Below, one piece after another: positions 42,613 to 51,344 of a stretch of 64,000 bases of DNA. The DNA is from Larkinella punicea (GTDB taxonomy: Bacteria > Bacteroidota > Bacteroidia > Cytophagales > Spirosomataceae). How positions within the stretch are numbered: the first letter of the stretch is position 1; each line of letters opens with the position of its first letter. Under the pieces are notes generated by a model. It did no database searches and had not been told where the DNA came from. It saw only the letters and a list, made by a program, of their open reading frames with translations. Location of the stretch: contig NZ_QOWE01000021.1 in the NCBI RefSeq assembly GCF_003334855.1, forward strand, positions 95,902 through 159,901, written 5' to 3'. The position numbers and the translations under genes are program-made.

Positions 42613-44055
42613 CTACGCTTCGACGGCTTGCAATTTCGTCAACTGATTGGCAGCCGCCAGCATATCGGCTTCGCGGAAGGGAGCCGCCATGAACTGAAAA
42701 CCGATGGACAGCCCATTTTCGTCGGTGCCGTTTGGAATGGAAATGGCGGGGCAACCCACTACGTTGGCCTGCACCGTAAAGATGTCGGCCAGGTACATTT
42801 GCAGCGGATCGCTGGATTTTTCGCCAATCCGGAATGCCGTTGTCGGCGTTACGGGGGAAGCGATCAGATCGTAGTGGGCAAACAGCGCATCGGTTTCATC
42901 CTTGATCAACCGGCGAACCTGCTGGGCTTTGGTGTAATACGCGTCGTAGTAACTGGAACTGAGGGCAAAGGTGCCGAGGATAATCCGGCGACGAACTTCA
43001 TCGCCAAAACCGTCGGTCCGGGATTTTTTGTAGAGCGACTCCAGATCCGTGGCGTCGGGGCTGCGGTAACCAAACCGGACGCCGTCGAAACGGGAAAGAT
43101 TGGAACTGGCTTCAGCCGTAGTCAGAATGTAATACGTAGGCAAGATGTGCTTCAACAGCGGAAAATCCACCGGTTCGACCGTGTGGCCCAGCTCGCGCAA
43201 ACGGCCCAGAGCCTCCTGCGTTTTCTGCCGAATGATGGGATCGACGCCTTCGCTTTCGACGCCTTCGCGCAGGTAGCCGATCCGCAACGGGCGGTTTACC
43301 ATCAGTTGCTGGCTATACGCCGGGATGTCATTTCGGCTCACGGTACTGTCGAACTCATCGGCACCGGCCATGATTTCCAGCAGCAAAGCCGCATCCTCGA
43401 CGGTATGGGTAATCGGACCGATGCAATCGAAGGACGACGCGTAGGCAATCAGACCCCAGCGCGACACCCGGGCATAGGTGGGTTTCAGGCCCACCGTGCC
43501 GCAAAAGGCCGAAGGCTGACGCACCGACCCGCCGGTATCCGACCCCAGCGACGCCAGACACAACCCCGCCTGAACCGCCACCGCCGAACCGCCCGACGAT
43601 CCACCCGGCACCCGGTCGGGATCATCCGCATTCCGGACCGGACCAAACGCCGAATTTTCGTTGGAGGAACCCATCGCAAACTCGTCGCAGTTCTGACGGC
43701 CAATGATGATCACATCCTCGTCGATGACCCGCTGCACGGCGGTGGCCGTAAACTGCGACACAAAACCGTCCAGAATCCGGCTCCCTGCCTGAACACCGTG
43801 TTGGTTGTAACACAGCACATCCTTGATGCCCAATACCATACCGGCCAGCCGACCTGCCTTTCCCTCTTTCAATTTGGCATCCACTTCATCCGCCCGCTGC
43901 CGCGCTTCGTCGGTATACACCGCCACAAACGCATTCAGGTGCTGGTGGTCGTCAATTCGCTGGAGGTAATGCTCCACCAATTGGCGACAGGTAATTGATC
44001 CAGCGGCCAGATCGCGCTGGATGTCAGAAAGGGAATCGTACGGTTTTACGGGCAT
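42613..44055 (-). CDS. gatA: Glutamyl-tRNA(Gln) amidotransferase subunit A
   Basis: A 480-residue amidase-signature enzyme, subunit A of GatCAB, which converts Glu-tRNA(Gln) to Gln-tRNA(Gln) by releasing ammonia from glutamine. The Ser-cisSer-Lys triad is visible: K78 in GIKDVL, S153 in GGSSGGSAVA and S177 in GSDTGGSVR. The GatA-specific QNCDEFAMGSSNENSAFGPV is present. ATG at 44055 starts the canonical N-terminus; an ATG 11 codons upstream adds an unusual extension. gatB and gatC are not in this window, as is common. Confidence 0.94.
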   Translation of the reverse strand: MPVKPYDSLSDIQRDLAAGSITCRQLVEHYLQRIDDHQHLNAFVAVYTDEARQRADEVDAKLKEGKAGRLAGMVLGIKDVLCYNQHGVQAGSRILDGFVSQFTATAVQRVIDEDVIIIGRQNCDEFAMGSSNENSAFGPVRNADDPDRVPGGSSGGSAVAVQAGLCLASLGSDTGGSVRQPSAFCGTVGLKPTYARVSRWGLIAYASSFDCIGPITHTVEDAALLLEIMAGADEFDSTVSRNDIPAYSQQLMVNRPLRIGYLREGVESEGVDPIIRQKTQEALGRLRELGHTVEPVDFPLLKHILPTYYILTTAEASSNLSRFDGVRFGYRSPDATDLESLYKKSRTDGFGDEVRRRIILGTFALSSSYYDAYYTKAQQVRRLIKDETDALFAHYDLIASPVTPTTAFRIGEKSSDPLQMYLADIFTVQANVVGCPAISIPNGTDENGLSIGFQFMAAPFREADMLAAANQLTKLQAVEA

Positions 44056-44159
44056 AACAAAGTACGGCTGGTAGAAAAAAAGAGACAACAGAACGACCGT
44101 TCAGGCCGAGCTGTTGTCTGAAAATCTTTTGAAATGATGAAAAGGAATGTAGAATATTA

Positions 44160-44219
44160 AATGATGAATGTAAAATGTAAAAGCAGATTGCGTCCGGAAA
44201 CTTTTACATTCATCATTTA
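44160..44219. terminator. 17-bp perfect inverted repeat between tatA and gatA
   Basis: 44160-44176 and 44203-44219 are exact reverse complements (AAATGATGAATGTAAAA and its complement) around a 26-base loop. The hairpin lies downstream of the TatA/E gene and upstream of gatA, both minus strand, with A/T runs on both sides. It probably ends tatA transcripts. It shares the ATGATGAAT unit with 57789-57852. Confidence 0.6.
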
Positions 44220-44258
44220 GCATTTTACATTTATAATTCCTTTACAAGGCATCATTCC

Positions 44259-44468
44259 TTATTTCACATTCGTATCGCGAAGTCCTTCTTCGATGTTTTC
44301 GCGAACGTCTTTGGTAGCGTCTTTAAATTCTTTAATGCCTTTGCCAAGGCCCTTCATCAGGTCAGGAATCCGTTTTGCACCGAAGAATAACAGGATCACC
44401 AGACCGATCAATAGAAGTTCCGTTCCGCCGAGTGAGCCTAAAAATGCATAAATTGTGAGTAATGCCAT
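44259..44468 (-). CDS. tatA: Twin-arginine translocase TatA/TatE subunit
   Basis: A 69-residue protein: one N-terminal membrane helix ([19 protein letters not shown]) then the conserved FG-x(4)-P hinge and an amphipathic helix ([17 protein letters not shown]). It forms the pore part of the Tat pathway that exports folded proteins with RR signals. A likely client is encoded in the window (46281-47666 has SRRNFLQK). TatC is not present here. TatA versus TatB/E cannot be fully separated by sequence alone, but the short C-terminus favours TatA/E. Confidence 0.92.
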   Translation of the reverse strand: MALLTIYAFLGSLGGTELLLIGLVILLFFGAKRIPDLMKGLGKGIKEFKDATKDVRENIEEGLRDTNVK

Positions 44469-44505
44469 GATAGTATGAGTTATGAGTGTATGCAGAAACT
44501 CTTTA

Positions 44506-44513
44506 CAAAAGTA
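44506..44513 (-). promoter_or_regulatory. Candidate -7 box of tatA
   Basis: TACTTTTG on the minus strand fits TAnnTTTG and leaves a ~31-base leader to the ATG at 44468. No -33 TTTG is seen. Confidence 0.42.
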
Positions 44514-44552
44514 ACGATTATTACGAATTTATTGTGTACTAAAAAAACGATT

Positions 44553-44987
44553 TCACCCAATTTTAATCGACGATGCGTGGTTGCGTTCCCACTCCGTAAA
44601 CTGGTTGATATCGTCGGATATGGAACTGACCAGCCACAGAATCAGGGCAATGTCGTCGGTCAGGCCCAGCACCGGCAACACGTCCGGAATAAAGTCGAGT
44701 GGCGACACAAAATACACCAGCACCGCGACCATGCGCAGCAGCGTTTTGCCGGAAATGGCCCGGTATTCGCCTTTGGCATACGCCCGCACCATCCGGACCA
44801 GAATGTTGATCTGGTCTTTGGCGGCCGAATAACTGGCCCCTACGCCCAGAACGCGGGTTTTGTCGGCCACGCGGTGCAGCAAATCAAGCATACTCTTCCC
44901 ACTTCGGGTATACCGCGACGCCTTTTCAGTGGAGCGCCGGAAGAAAATTGAACTCAGGATGGCCGTTAATAAGCGACGGTTTGCCAT
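44553..44987 (-). CDS. DUF1232 (YkvA-type) membrane protein
   Basis: A 144-residue protein with the DUF1232 core at ~65-125: YRAISGKTLLRMVAVLVYFV, SPLDFIPDVLPVLGLTDDIA and LILWLVSSI. The SP[LI]DxIPD motif defines this small membrane family, whose role is unknown. It is transcribed toward tatA with an 84-bp gap. The start at 44987 is the only sensible one. Confidence 0.88.
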   Translation of the reverse strand: MANRRLLTAILSSIFFRRSTEKASRYTRSGKSMLDLLHRVADKTRVLGVGASYSAAKDQINILVRMVRAYAKGEYRAISGKTLLRMVAVLVYFVSPLDFIPDVLPVLGLTDDIALILWLVSSISDDINQFTEWERNHASSIKIG

Positions 44988-45108
44988 AGTTGGATGTTAT
45001 CTAAAGTCCCTGGATAGCTGGACACCCTAATAACACATTTTCTACCCCAATTGTCTAATTCTGTAAAAAAAAGCTTCTATTTACAGTACCAGTGTCCCCC
45101 GGCTCCCC

Positions 45109-45116
45109 TATTTTTG
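45109..45116 (+). promoter_or_regulatory. Candidate -7 box of mdh
   Basis: TATTTTTG fits TAnnTTTG and predicts a leader of about 35 bases before the mdh ATG. A -33 TTTG is not evident. Confidence 0.42.
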
Positions 45117-45157
45117 TATCGTTCAAAACAGTTGTCAGTTAATAAACCATTAACTCT

Positions 45158-46093
45158 ATGAAAATTACCGTAGTAGGTGCCGGGGCCGTCGGAGCGACCT
45201 GTGCCGATAACATCGCCCGACGTGAATTAGCCGAGGAGGTTGTGCTCCTGGACATCAAAGAGGGGCTTAGCGAAGGCAAAGGTTTAGACATGCTTCAGGC
45301 GTCTACGTTGTTGGACTGTGACGTCAAAATCACCGGTTCCTCCAATAATTACGAATTAACCGCCAATTCGGATGTTGTCGTGATTACATCGGGGATTCCG
45401 CGCAAGCCGGGAATGACCCGTGAAGACCTGATTGGTACCAACGCCAACATTGTAAAAGGCGTTACCGAAAATATCTTAAAACACTCTCCAGACGCTATTT
45501 TCGTCATCATTTCCAATCCTATGGACACGATGACGTACCTGGCGCTGAAGTCGTCCGGACTCCCCAAAAACCGTATAATCGGATTAGGAGGAATTTTGGA
45601 TTCGGCCCGTTTCAAAACCTATTTGTCGCTGGCCCTGAAGTGTTCCCCCAACGATTTGCAGGGCGTGGTAATCGGCGGTCACGGCGATACGACCATGATT
45701 CCGCTGACGCGTCTGGCGACGTATTCGGGGGTTCCGGTCAGCCAGTTCCTGGATGCCGAAACGCTGCAAAAAGTAGCCGCAGACACGATGGTGGGTGGAG
45801 CAACGCTGACTAAACTGATCGGCACTTCGGCCTGGTATGCGCCCGGAGCCGCCGGTGCGGCCCTGGTCGAAAGTATCGTTCGCGATCAGAAACGCGTCAT
45901 TCCGTGCTGCGTTCTGCTGGAAGGCGAATACGGCCAGTCGGATATTTGCCTCGGTGTGCCGGTGGTCATCGGCCGCAGTGGCTGGGAAAGCATCGTGGAT
46001 TTCGACCTCAACGAAGACGAGCAGGCGGCTTTCAACAAGTCGGCCGACGCCGTTCGGAACATGAACGACATTCTGAAAACGCTGGACTTGTAA
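45158..46093 (+). CDS. mdh: Malate dehydrogenase (LDH-like type)
   Basis: A 311-residue NAD-dependent malate dehydrogenase of the TCA cycle, cytoplasmic. The Rossmann GAGAVG loop (7-12) and D32 indicate NAD preference. The substrate arginines are in IPRKPGMTR, the catalytic pair is D148 (GGILDSARF) and H175 (IGGHGDTTM). The length and motifs match the lactate-dehydrogenase-like MDH group of Bacteroidota. It is followed by a strong intrinsic terminator and an inverted-repeat element; monocistronic. Confidence 0.96.
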   Translation: MKITVVGAGAVGATCADNIARRELAEEVVLLDIKEGLSEGKGLDMLQASTLLDCDVKITGSSNNYELTANSDVVVITSGIPRKPGMTREDLIGTNANIVKGVTENILKHSPDAIFVIISNPMDTMTYLALKSSGLPKNRIIGLGGILDSARFKTYLSLALKCSPNDLQGVVIGGHGDTTMIPLTRLATYSGVPVSQFLDAETLQKVAADTMVGGATLTKLIGTSAWYAPGAAGAALVESIVRDQKRVIPCCVLLEGEYGQSDICLGVPVVIGRSGWESIVDFDLNEDEQAAFNKSADAVRNMNDILKTLDL

Positions 46094-46106
46094 AAAAATC
46101 CCGTTT

Positions 46107-46156
46107 CCCGATACGAAAAAAGGACACCCATGATGGTGTCCTTTTTTCGTATCGGG
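46107..46156 (+). terminator. Strong intrinsic terminator after mdh
   Basis: A 22-bp perfect stem (46107-46128 with 46135-46156) around a six-base loop. The stem contains an A6/T6 run, so it can work in both directions. Confidence 0.85.
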
Positions 46157-46169
46157 ATTTTCGTTTGCC

Positions 46170-46246
46170 GCCCCAAAATCCCCTAAAGGGGACTTGGACG
46201 CAGCTAAATCCGGATGCTAAAAGTCCCCTTTAGGGGATTTTGGGGC
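46170..46246. repeat. Perfect 26-bp inverted repeat with CCCCTAAAGGGG arms (element B)
   Basis: 46170-46195 and 46221-46246 are exact reverse complements over 26 bases with a 25-base loop. Same architecture as 11965-12044 and 55376-55452: an outer G/C tract, then a CCCCTAAAGGGG core in each arm. The outer bases differ from the other copies but are matched on both sides, so pairing is kept. Located between convergent mdh and a Tat-exported protein gene. Confidence 0.88.
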
Positions 46247-46280
46247 TATCAGACGGCTTGACTATTCTGTATTGAGGTCC

Positions 46281-47666
46281 TCAGGATTTGATCGTGATCT
46301 CCAGGGTACGACCGACGGCGTTTCGCGGACTTTTCCCCCAGGCTCCCAAATCATAGGCAACATACACTTTATTATCAGTCTTCATCTCCTCGATGGCCAT
46401 GTAATGGGTGGTCATGACACCGGATGTCATCCGGACCACGTTAGGCCAGGTTTTTCCGTGATCCTGGCTGAACGCCAGGTAGTTGCCATTCCAGGAATGC
46501 TCCGGGTACTTCCAGCACGCTTTCTGGGGGACACGAATGCCGAATGCCGCCACCAGCAGGCCGCTCCGAAGCACAATCAGGTCAGGGTCCACCACCGCCC
46601 CCCGGAGTTCGTCGGGGTTACCCTCATCGAGCGGTTTTCCTTTGGAGTCGGTTTTGTTTCGGAGCCAGTCGACCCAGAGTTCTGTCCGGTAAATATCCAG
46701 CCCGGCAAAAATCCGGGGCTGGTGCGGGCTCCAGGTCGCTCCGTTGTCATCCGAAAACGACTCCCGCAGTTCACGACCGGTCCGCATGAAACAGAGCAGT
46801 CGTCCGGCATTGGGTCCCTTGCTGATCCGGGCAATGACGGGTTCATCGAGTCCTTCCGTGCCGATGTCGGGTCCAACGGCGACGGTGGCGACCTGTTTCC
46901 AGTGTTTCCCTTTATCGGTTGAGCGCACCAGCAAAACCCGGGTCTTCATCATACTGGCCATGTACGTCGAAGGCGTCCGATCTTCTTTGGTCCACCCGTA
47001 AAAAGTGGTCAGCAGATCCCCGTTGGGCATTTCCAGAATTCGGCGGTGCAGCCGTTGGGCTTCGTGCGGATGGCCGCCATCGTCTTTGGATGCGTAAAAA
47101 TCAGCCCCCGGCAGATCGAACGGAACGTCCACCGGCCCTTCCAGCGTCTGCCAGTCATCCCGGGAAGTATACAATTGCCCCATCCCCTGCCCGTCTTTTT
47201 TTCCCGGTACAATGTACGTATCCAGTGCGACCAGCGTACCGTCCTTCAACTGAATACCGCCCCCTTCCAGATTCACACCGTTTTCACCGGGTTTCAGCGG
47301 GATGTTCGTCCAGGTTTCGGCGTCATCGCGGGAAATGTACGTTCCCATCGCCCGTTCATAATGCATCCGGGGCGAGGGAAACGGTTTTTCCGGCAGTTGC
47401 GCCTGAACGATAATCGCGCCGGTTTTGGTCACCAGCATGAACGGCTGTAATCCCTTCGGAACAATCACCTTTTCTTCGCCAAAACTCAGGCGTAACCGGC
47501 CGTCCGCTTCCACCATTTCCGGGACATTTTCGCCAGTCCCGGCCCAATTGGCCGGTTCCGTTTCAGCGGCAGAACGTCCCCACTGCTTCGGCGTCAAGGC
47601 CGCCAGCAGAGCGGTTTTTTGCAGAAAATTTCTTCGTGATGAATTCCCGGTAGCGTTTGTTTCCAT
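46281..47666 (-). CDS. Tat-exported Asp-box (BNR) sialidase-like protein
   Basis: A 461-residue exported protein with a twin-arginine signal (SSRRNFLQKTALLAAL). Several Asp-box/BNR motifs follow: SRDDAETWTN, RSTDKGKHWKQ, SDDNGATWSP and SQDHGKTWPN, marking a six-bladed sialidase-fold propeller. The classical FRIP sequence of GH33 sialidases was not found, so enzyme activity on sialic acid is uncertain; many Bacteroidota relatives act on other glycans or are annotated only as exo-alpha-sialidase. Divergent from the propeller lipoprotein at 47910, with its own -7 box upstream. Confidence 0.82.
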   Translation of the reverse strand: METNATGNSSRRNFLQKTALLAALTPKQWGRSAAETEPANWAGTGENVPEMVEADGRLRLSFGEEKVIVPKGLQPFMLVTKTGAIIVQAQLPEKPFPSPRMHYERAMGTYISRDDAETWTNIPLKPGENGVNLEGGGIQLKDGTLVALDTYIVPGKKDGQGMGQLYTSRDDWQTLEGPVDVPFDLPGADFYASKDDGGHPHEAQRLHRRILEMPNGDLLTTFYGWTKEDRTPSTYMASMMKTRVLLVRSTDKGKHWKQVATVAVGPDIGTEGLDEPVIARISKGPNAGRLLCFMRTGRELRESFSDDNGATWSPHQPRIFAGLDIYRTELWVDWLRNKTDSKGKPLDEGNPDELRGAVVDPDLIVLRSGLLVAAFGIRVPQKACWKYPEHSWNGNYLAFSQDHGKTWPNVVRMTSGVMTTHYMAIEEMKTDNKVYVAYDLGAWGKSPRNAVGRTLEITIKS

Positions 47667-47697
47667 CGTGTCGGTGTTTCTAAAATGCCTTCATAGA

Positions 47698-47705
47698 CAA
47701 AGTTA
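47698..47705 (-). promoter_or_regulatory. Candidate -7 box of the Asp-box protein gene
   Basis: TAACTTTG on the minus strand fits TAnnTTTG and predicts a ~26-base leader to the ATG at 47666. No clear -33 element. Confidence 0.42.
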
Positions 47706-47848
47706 GACGCCACGCTTTCAGCGTTCTACTACTTTTATTTCCATTTGTGATATTATTCTTCCTTTTTAAATCAGGCCTATACTGGATCGTTGTTGGGAAG
47801 CCGCTCACAAACAACTTTAACATTTCGTTAACCTTCTTTTACAGGCTC

Positions 47849-47882
47849 TTGACAGACCCCAGAATAACAACCTTTAGCTTTG
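47849..47882 (+). promoter_or_regulatory. Promoter of the propeller lipoprotein gene
   Basis: TTG (47849-47851, in CTTGAC) and TAGCTTTG (47875-47882) are 23 bases apart, within the spacing seen for Bacteroidota promoters. The predicted start near 47889 supports ATG 47910 over the in-frame ATG at 47880, which lies inside the -7 box. Confidence 0.55.
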
Positions 47883-47909
47883 TTGAAACCCTTGAAAACA
47901 AAAAGAGTA

Positions 47910-48959
47910 ATGACTAAACTCGTATACGTTTGTGCTTTATTGCTATCTGTTCTTTGCGCTTCCTGTGGAGGAAAAAAAATAGACCTCCCAAAAGATACGA
48001 TCAATTACAATATCAAAGACACTGTTACTTCCTACGGGCCTAACACAATGGTTCGGAATGTAAAGCAGGATAGAAACGGAGACATTTTGATTGCGGCATC
48101 ATGGGGTGGCGTTTTTCGATATGATGGAAAATCGTTTACCAATATCGCAAGTAAAATAGGTTCGCGCAGATACTGGGATGTTCTGGAAGATCGACGCGGA
48201 AATCTTTGGTTCGCTTCCACTGATTCTGGGGTTTATCATTACGATGGAAAATCCTTTCAGCATTTTACAACCAGGGAGGGGCTTGCCAATAATGCGGTTA
48301 TGTCTATTTATGAAGATAAAGCAGGCATTATTTGGTTCGGAACAGGAGGAGGAATAAGCCGTTACGACGGGGAATCCTTTCGAAATTTTACAACGAAAGA
48401 CGGACTGCCCAATAACGCTGTTACTACTATTCTGGAAGACAAAACCGGGAAATTATGGATTGGCACAAGGGGCGAGGCCTGTTTCTATGATGGAAAAACA
48501 TTTACCGTTTTCAGAAATCAAGACGGTAAAGCCTTCAACAACGTTTGGGGTATGACCGAAGATAAAAAGGGTGCTATCTGGTTCGGGGCAACGATAATCG
48601 AAGACAAAAAAGGCGATACGCTGATCGTTACATCTGGTCTTTGGCGCTATGATGGCAGTGCCTTTACCAAAATTAATCAGAGGAGTACTTCTGCTATAAT
48701 CGAAGATAAAAAGGGGAACATTTGGACTACTGGTGCAGTAAAACCCAATGGAGTTGGAGCATGGAAACTTTTCCGTTATGATCAAAATTCTTTGTACAAT
48801 AAAAAGCCTATAGTAACCGAAATAATGTCAATTGAAAAAATGCTTTGTGGGATTTTGGAAGCTAAGGATGGAAGTATCTGGTTTGGATCTTTGAACGGCG
48901 TGTATCGTTACGACGGAAAGACCATCACGGACTTTAAAAGTAAAGAGGATCAAAAATAA
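47910..48959 (+). CDS. Orphan propeller-domain lipoprotein
   Basis: A 349-residue lipoprotein with lipobox VLCASC (Cys ~18) followed by about seven propeller blades (GNILIAASWGGVFRYDGKSF-like units; EDKAGIIWFGTGGGISRYDG, EDKTGKLWIGTRGEACFYDG). These are the repeats normally found in the sensor part of two-component hybrid kinases such as the one at 4043-7153, but here they form the whole protein with no Y_Y_Y, membrane or kinase part. A/T-rich codon use compared with mdh suggests a different origin. It could be a periplasmic or surface glycan-binding or accessory sensor; this is inference. Confidence 0.85.
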   Translation: MTKLVYVCALLLSVLCASCGGKKIDLPKDTINYNIKDTVTSYGPNTMVRNVKQDRNGDILIAASWGGVFRYDGKSFTNIASKIGSRRYWDVLEDRRGNLWFASTDSGVYHYDGKSFQHFTTREGLANNAVMSIYEDKAGIIWFGTGGGISRYDGESFRNFTTKDGLPNNAVTTILEDKTGKLWIGTRGEACFYDGKTFTVFRNQDGKAFNNVWGMTEDKKGAIWFGATIIEDKKGDTLIVTSGLWRYDGSAFTKINQRSTSAIIEDKKGNIWTTGAVKPNGVGAWKLFRYDQNSLYNKKPIVTEIMSIEKMLCGILEAKDGSIWFGSLNGVYRYDGKTITDFKSKEDQK

Positions 48960-49010
48960 TGTGTATTACTACCTTTAAAATCATTTGTCAATTATTATCA
49001 TTTCTACAGG

Positions 49011-49664
49011 ATGAACAACAAGCTATCAATCACGAACTTAATCTTATTTATTGCTTCTTTATTCTTTGGTTGTGATGGATCTGTAAAAGAGGAAAATAAA
49101 AATAATGCAGCGGCAAGCGCCGTATCCCTGAGACATGTTACGCGTGAAAAATATAGTATTGATACGACTGAAAGTGTTATAACATGGAAAGGTTCAATGC
49201 TATTTGATATTGACGAAGAACACGTAGGGTATATCCATCTATCAAAAGGAGAGTTGATGATTGAAAACGGCCAACTTATGGGTGGTACAGCTGAAATAGA
49301 CATGAATTCAATAGAATATAAAGACAAAGCAAGTAAAAACACGCCTGTTAAACACTTAAAATCGCCTGATTATTTTGATGTCGAAAAATTCCCCGTTTCT
49401 ACAATCGCCATTACCAACATTGAATCATTGAGAGGTCACACTATCGTTAAAGGTGATCTGACCATTAAAGGTGTCACACAACCGGTTACTTTTCCGGCCA
49501 GAATGGAAGTTCAGGACGGAATTGTAAAAGCGAATGGCAGGTTGATCATTGATCGGACACAATGGGGTATCCGTTACAGATCAGGAAAGTTTTACGATAA
49601 TTTAGCTGATCAAGCTGTTTCAGATAACATTGAACTCTATATGAAGATCGTAGCAAGAAAATAA
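49011..49664 (+). CDS. YceI-family lipoprotein
   Basis: A 217-residue lipoprotein (lipobox LFFGC, Cys ~22) with the YceI lipocalin-like domain at ~45-215: IDTTESVITWKGSMLFDIDE, HVGYIHLSKGELMIENGQL, PVKHLKSPDYFDVEKFPVS, VKGDLTIKGVTQPVTFPARM and LIIDRTQWGIRYRSG. YceI proteins bind isoprenoid or other long lipids in the periplasm. It lies 51 bp after the propeller lipoprotein, shares its A/T-rich composition, and is followed by a hairpin terminator. Confidence 0.92.
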   Translation: MNNKLSITNLILFIASLFFGCDGSVKEENKNNAAASAVSLRHVTREKYSIDTTESVITWKGSMLFDIDEEHVGYIHLSKGELMIENGQLMGGTAEIDMNSIEYKDKASKNTPVKHLKSPDYFDVEKFPVSTIAITNIESLRGHTIVKGDLTIKGVTQPVTFPARMEVQDGIVKANGRLIIDRTQWGIRYRSGKFYDNLADQAVSDNIELYMKIVARK

Positions 49665-49696
49665 ACACCTGAAACCTTTTTTGCCGACGCATCAAA

Positions 49697-49719
49697 AGAG
49701 CGGCCTTTCGAGCCGCTCT
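49697..49719 (+). terminator. Intrinsic terminator after the YceI gene
   Basis: AGAGCGGC (49697-49704), a seven-base loop, and GCCGCTCT (49712-49719), followed by CATTTTCAT. Convergent with the porin gene that ends at 49739. Confidence 0.6.
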
Positions 49720-49738
49720 CATTTTCATCATGGATTTC

Positions 49739-51154
49739 TTAAATAAATACCTGGTATTGTAACACAAGCTGACCACGCCGTCCCTGCGCGTCGAGTTGGC
49801 CGGTGGCCGGAAGCGCGATGTAGTACGGGCGGTTTTGATAGTCGAGCGTAATTTTGGAATTGTGGCCCTTGATTAGCCAGTTCAGACCGACGTTGTAAAC
49901 ACCCATGCTTCGGTTCACCCGGTCGTAGTTGCCAAGCTGGGCCTGCGCGTAAGGCATCAGCGTTCCGTTGCTGCCCAGCAAATCCTGGCGGAACAGATAC
50001 CCGACCTGCGAATAAATCACACTACCCGTCCCGAACATCGGGAACGCATTGCCCTGCGTTCCGCCCAGCCCGCCGACCGACTGCGTGGTGCCGCTGGCGG
50101 GGTTCATGATGCCGTTGTAACGCAGGTAATTTTTGCCGTAATCGAGGTTGAAATACCCGAGGTAAGCACTAACGGCGGAACCCTTCGCGCGATTGACCGG
50201 CATGTCCAGAAAAGCCGCTACGGACCACAGATTCAGGTTCTGGTAAACCGTGTCGGTCGCCGTGGCACCGGTGTGCCAGACGGCGTTTCTCTGCGAAATA
50301 AATCCGGCTTCGAGGTTGACAATTTTCTTTTTCCCCAAATATGTACCTGTCATATAGCCCGGCGTCTGGTTCGACTCTTTGTCGAAAAACTGGTACAATA
50401 ACAGGCCCTGAAACTGCTTGGTGTGGCCTTTCAGCGCAAAATTGGCGTTGGGTCCCAGCGCCGGAGGAGCCGCCCCGTTGGTCTGAATCGGGAATGGATC
50501 GCTGATGGCCACCCGGTAGTCGAACCGACCGACCTGACCCCGGGCGTATAGACTCAGTTTCCGGGCAAACTCGTCGGTTTGATCGACGGTGGCCTGGGCA
50601 AAAACCGGCACATCCATCGACAGGATCGAACTGACGCCGGGCTGGCTAAAGCGCGACAAGCCGTTCACAATGGTTAAACCGCCCCCGATTTTCAGGTAAT
50701 CCCGGTCCTTGAAAACCAGGTATTCCGCCAGGGCATCGTGAAAAAACGCCTGTACCTTCCGGTTTGAAACCGTACCGGTGGTGTTGAAAGCGGGAGATGC
50801 ATTCAGGAAATTGAAGTTGTTCATCCCAAACTGGAAGTACACCAGAACCCGGTCGTTGAGCTGACCGAATAGCTGAATCCGGGTCCGGCGCAGACCAATG
50901 TCAAACGTCTGGTCTTTGGCATCCCCAACAACCGTTGTGCCGGGGTTGCTCTGGTTGAGCCGCAACCAGGTCTGGTTCAGAAACGTGACTTTGAAAAAGT
51001 GGGAACCTGACTCGTTCAGGTTGTATTTCAACTCATTTTTCTCCGGTACCGGTTTTGGTCGGGCGGTTTTGGCCGAAGCCAGCGAATCGGCGGATGGTTG
51101 GGCGAAAATCGAATGACTTCCTACGAAACAAAGGATAGCTAGTATTTTTCTCAT
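49739..51154 (-). CDS. Outer-membrane porin, phosphate-selective/DcaP-like
   Basis: A 471-residue secreted beta-barrel protein. Signal peptide at MRKILAILCFVGSHSIFAQ from ATG 51154 (an ATG 12 codons upstream would spoil it). Alternating beta-strand pattern throughout, with LRRTRIQLFGQLNDRVLVYF near residue 90 and TLDYQNRPYYIALP with a terminal LQYQVFI typical of porin-like outer-membrane proteins of Bacteroidota. It probably forms an anion or small-solute channel. No partner gene is adjacent; a long hairpin lies in its leader. Confidence 0.78.
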   Translation of the reverse strand: MRKILAILCFVGSHSIFAQPSADSLASAKTARPKPVPEKNELKYNLNESGSHFFKVTFLNQTWLRLNQSNPGTTVVGDAKDQTFDIGLRRTRIQLFGQLNDRVLVYFQFGMNNFNFLNASPAFNTTGTVSNRKVQAFFHDALAEYLVFKDRDYLKIGGGLTIVNGLSRFSQPGVSSILSMDVPVFAQATVDQTDEFARKLSLYARGQVGRFDYRVAISDPFPIQTNGAAPPALGPNANFALKGHTKQFQGLLLYQFFDKESNQTPGYMTGTYLGKKKIVNLEAGFISQRNAVWHTGATATDTVYQNLNLWSVAAFLDMPVNRAKGSAVSAYLGYFNLDYGKNYLRYNGIMNPASGTTQSVGGLGGTQGNAFPMFGTGSVIYSQVGYLFRQDLLGSNGTLMPYAQAQLGNYDRVNRSMGVYNVGLNWLIKGHNSKITLDYQNRPYYIALPATGQLDAQGRRGQLVLQYQVFI

Positions 51155-51176
51155 CAGGAGGTGGTGTAAGGGACGT

Positions 51177-51243
51177 GAGAGCTGAGACAAGAGAAAAAAG
51201 ACCGGGTAAAGTATTGGGTCTTTTCTCTCTTGTCTCAGCTCTC
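51177..51243. repeat. Long hairpin in the porin leader (27-bp arms)
   Basis: 51177-51203 and 51217-51243 pair over 27 positions with one mismatch around a 13-base loop. It starts 23 bases upstream of the porin ATG and lies between it and the zinc-protease terminator. It may be a leader structure of the porin mRNA or a palindromic insertion. Confidence 0.75.
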
Positions 51244-51258
51244 TTTTCCGAAAAAAAC

Positions 51259-51295
51259 AAAGACCGAACCCCCAAAAGTAGGCGGTTCGGTCTTT
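51259..51295 (-). terminator. Intrinsic terminator of the zinc metalloprotease gene
   Basis: A 12-bp perfect stem AAAGACCGAACC/GGTTCGGTCTTT (51259-51270 and 51284-51295). Read on the minus strand it is followed by GTTTTTTTC. Confidence 0.8.
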
Positions 51296-51344
51296 AATTC
51301 TGCTAAAATGTGATTGAATACGGTTTAAACCGCATTAAAATGAG

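Noticed and set aside
42433..43998. 521-codon plus-strand frame opposite gatA
   Set aside because: GatA on the minus strand is complete with all catalytic residues; the plus frame starts inside a palindromic repeat and has no recognisable fold.
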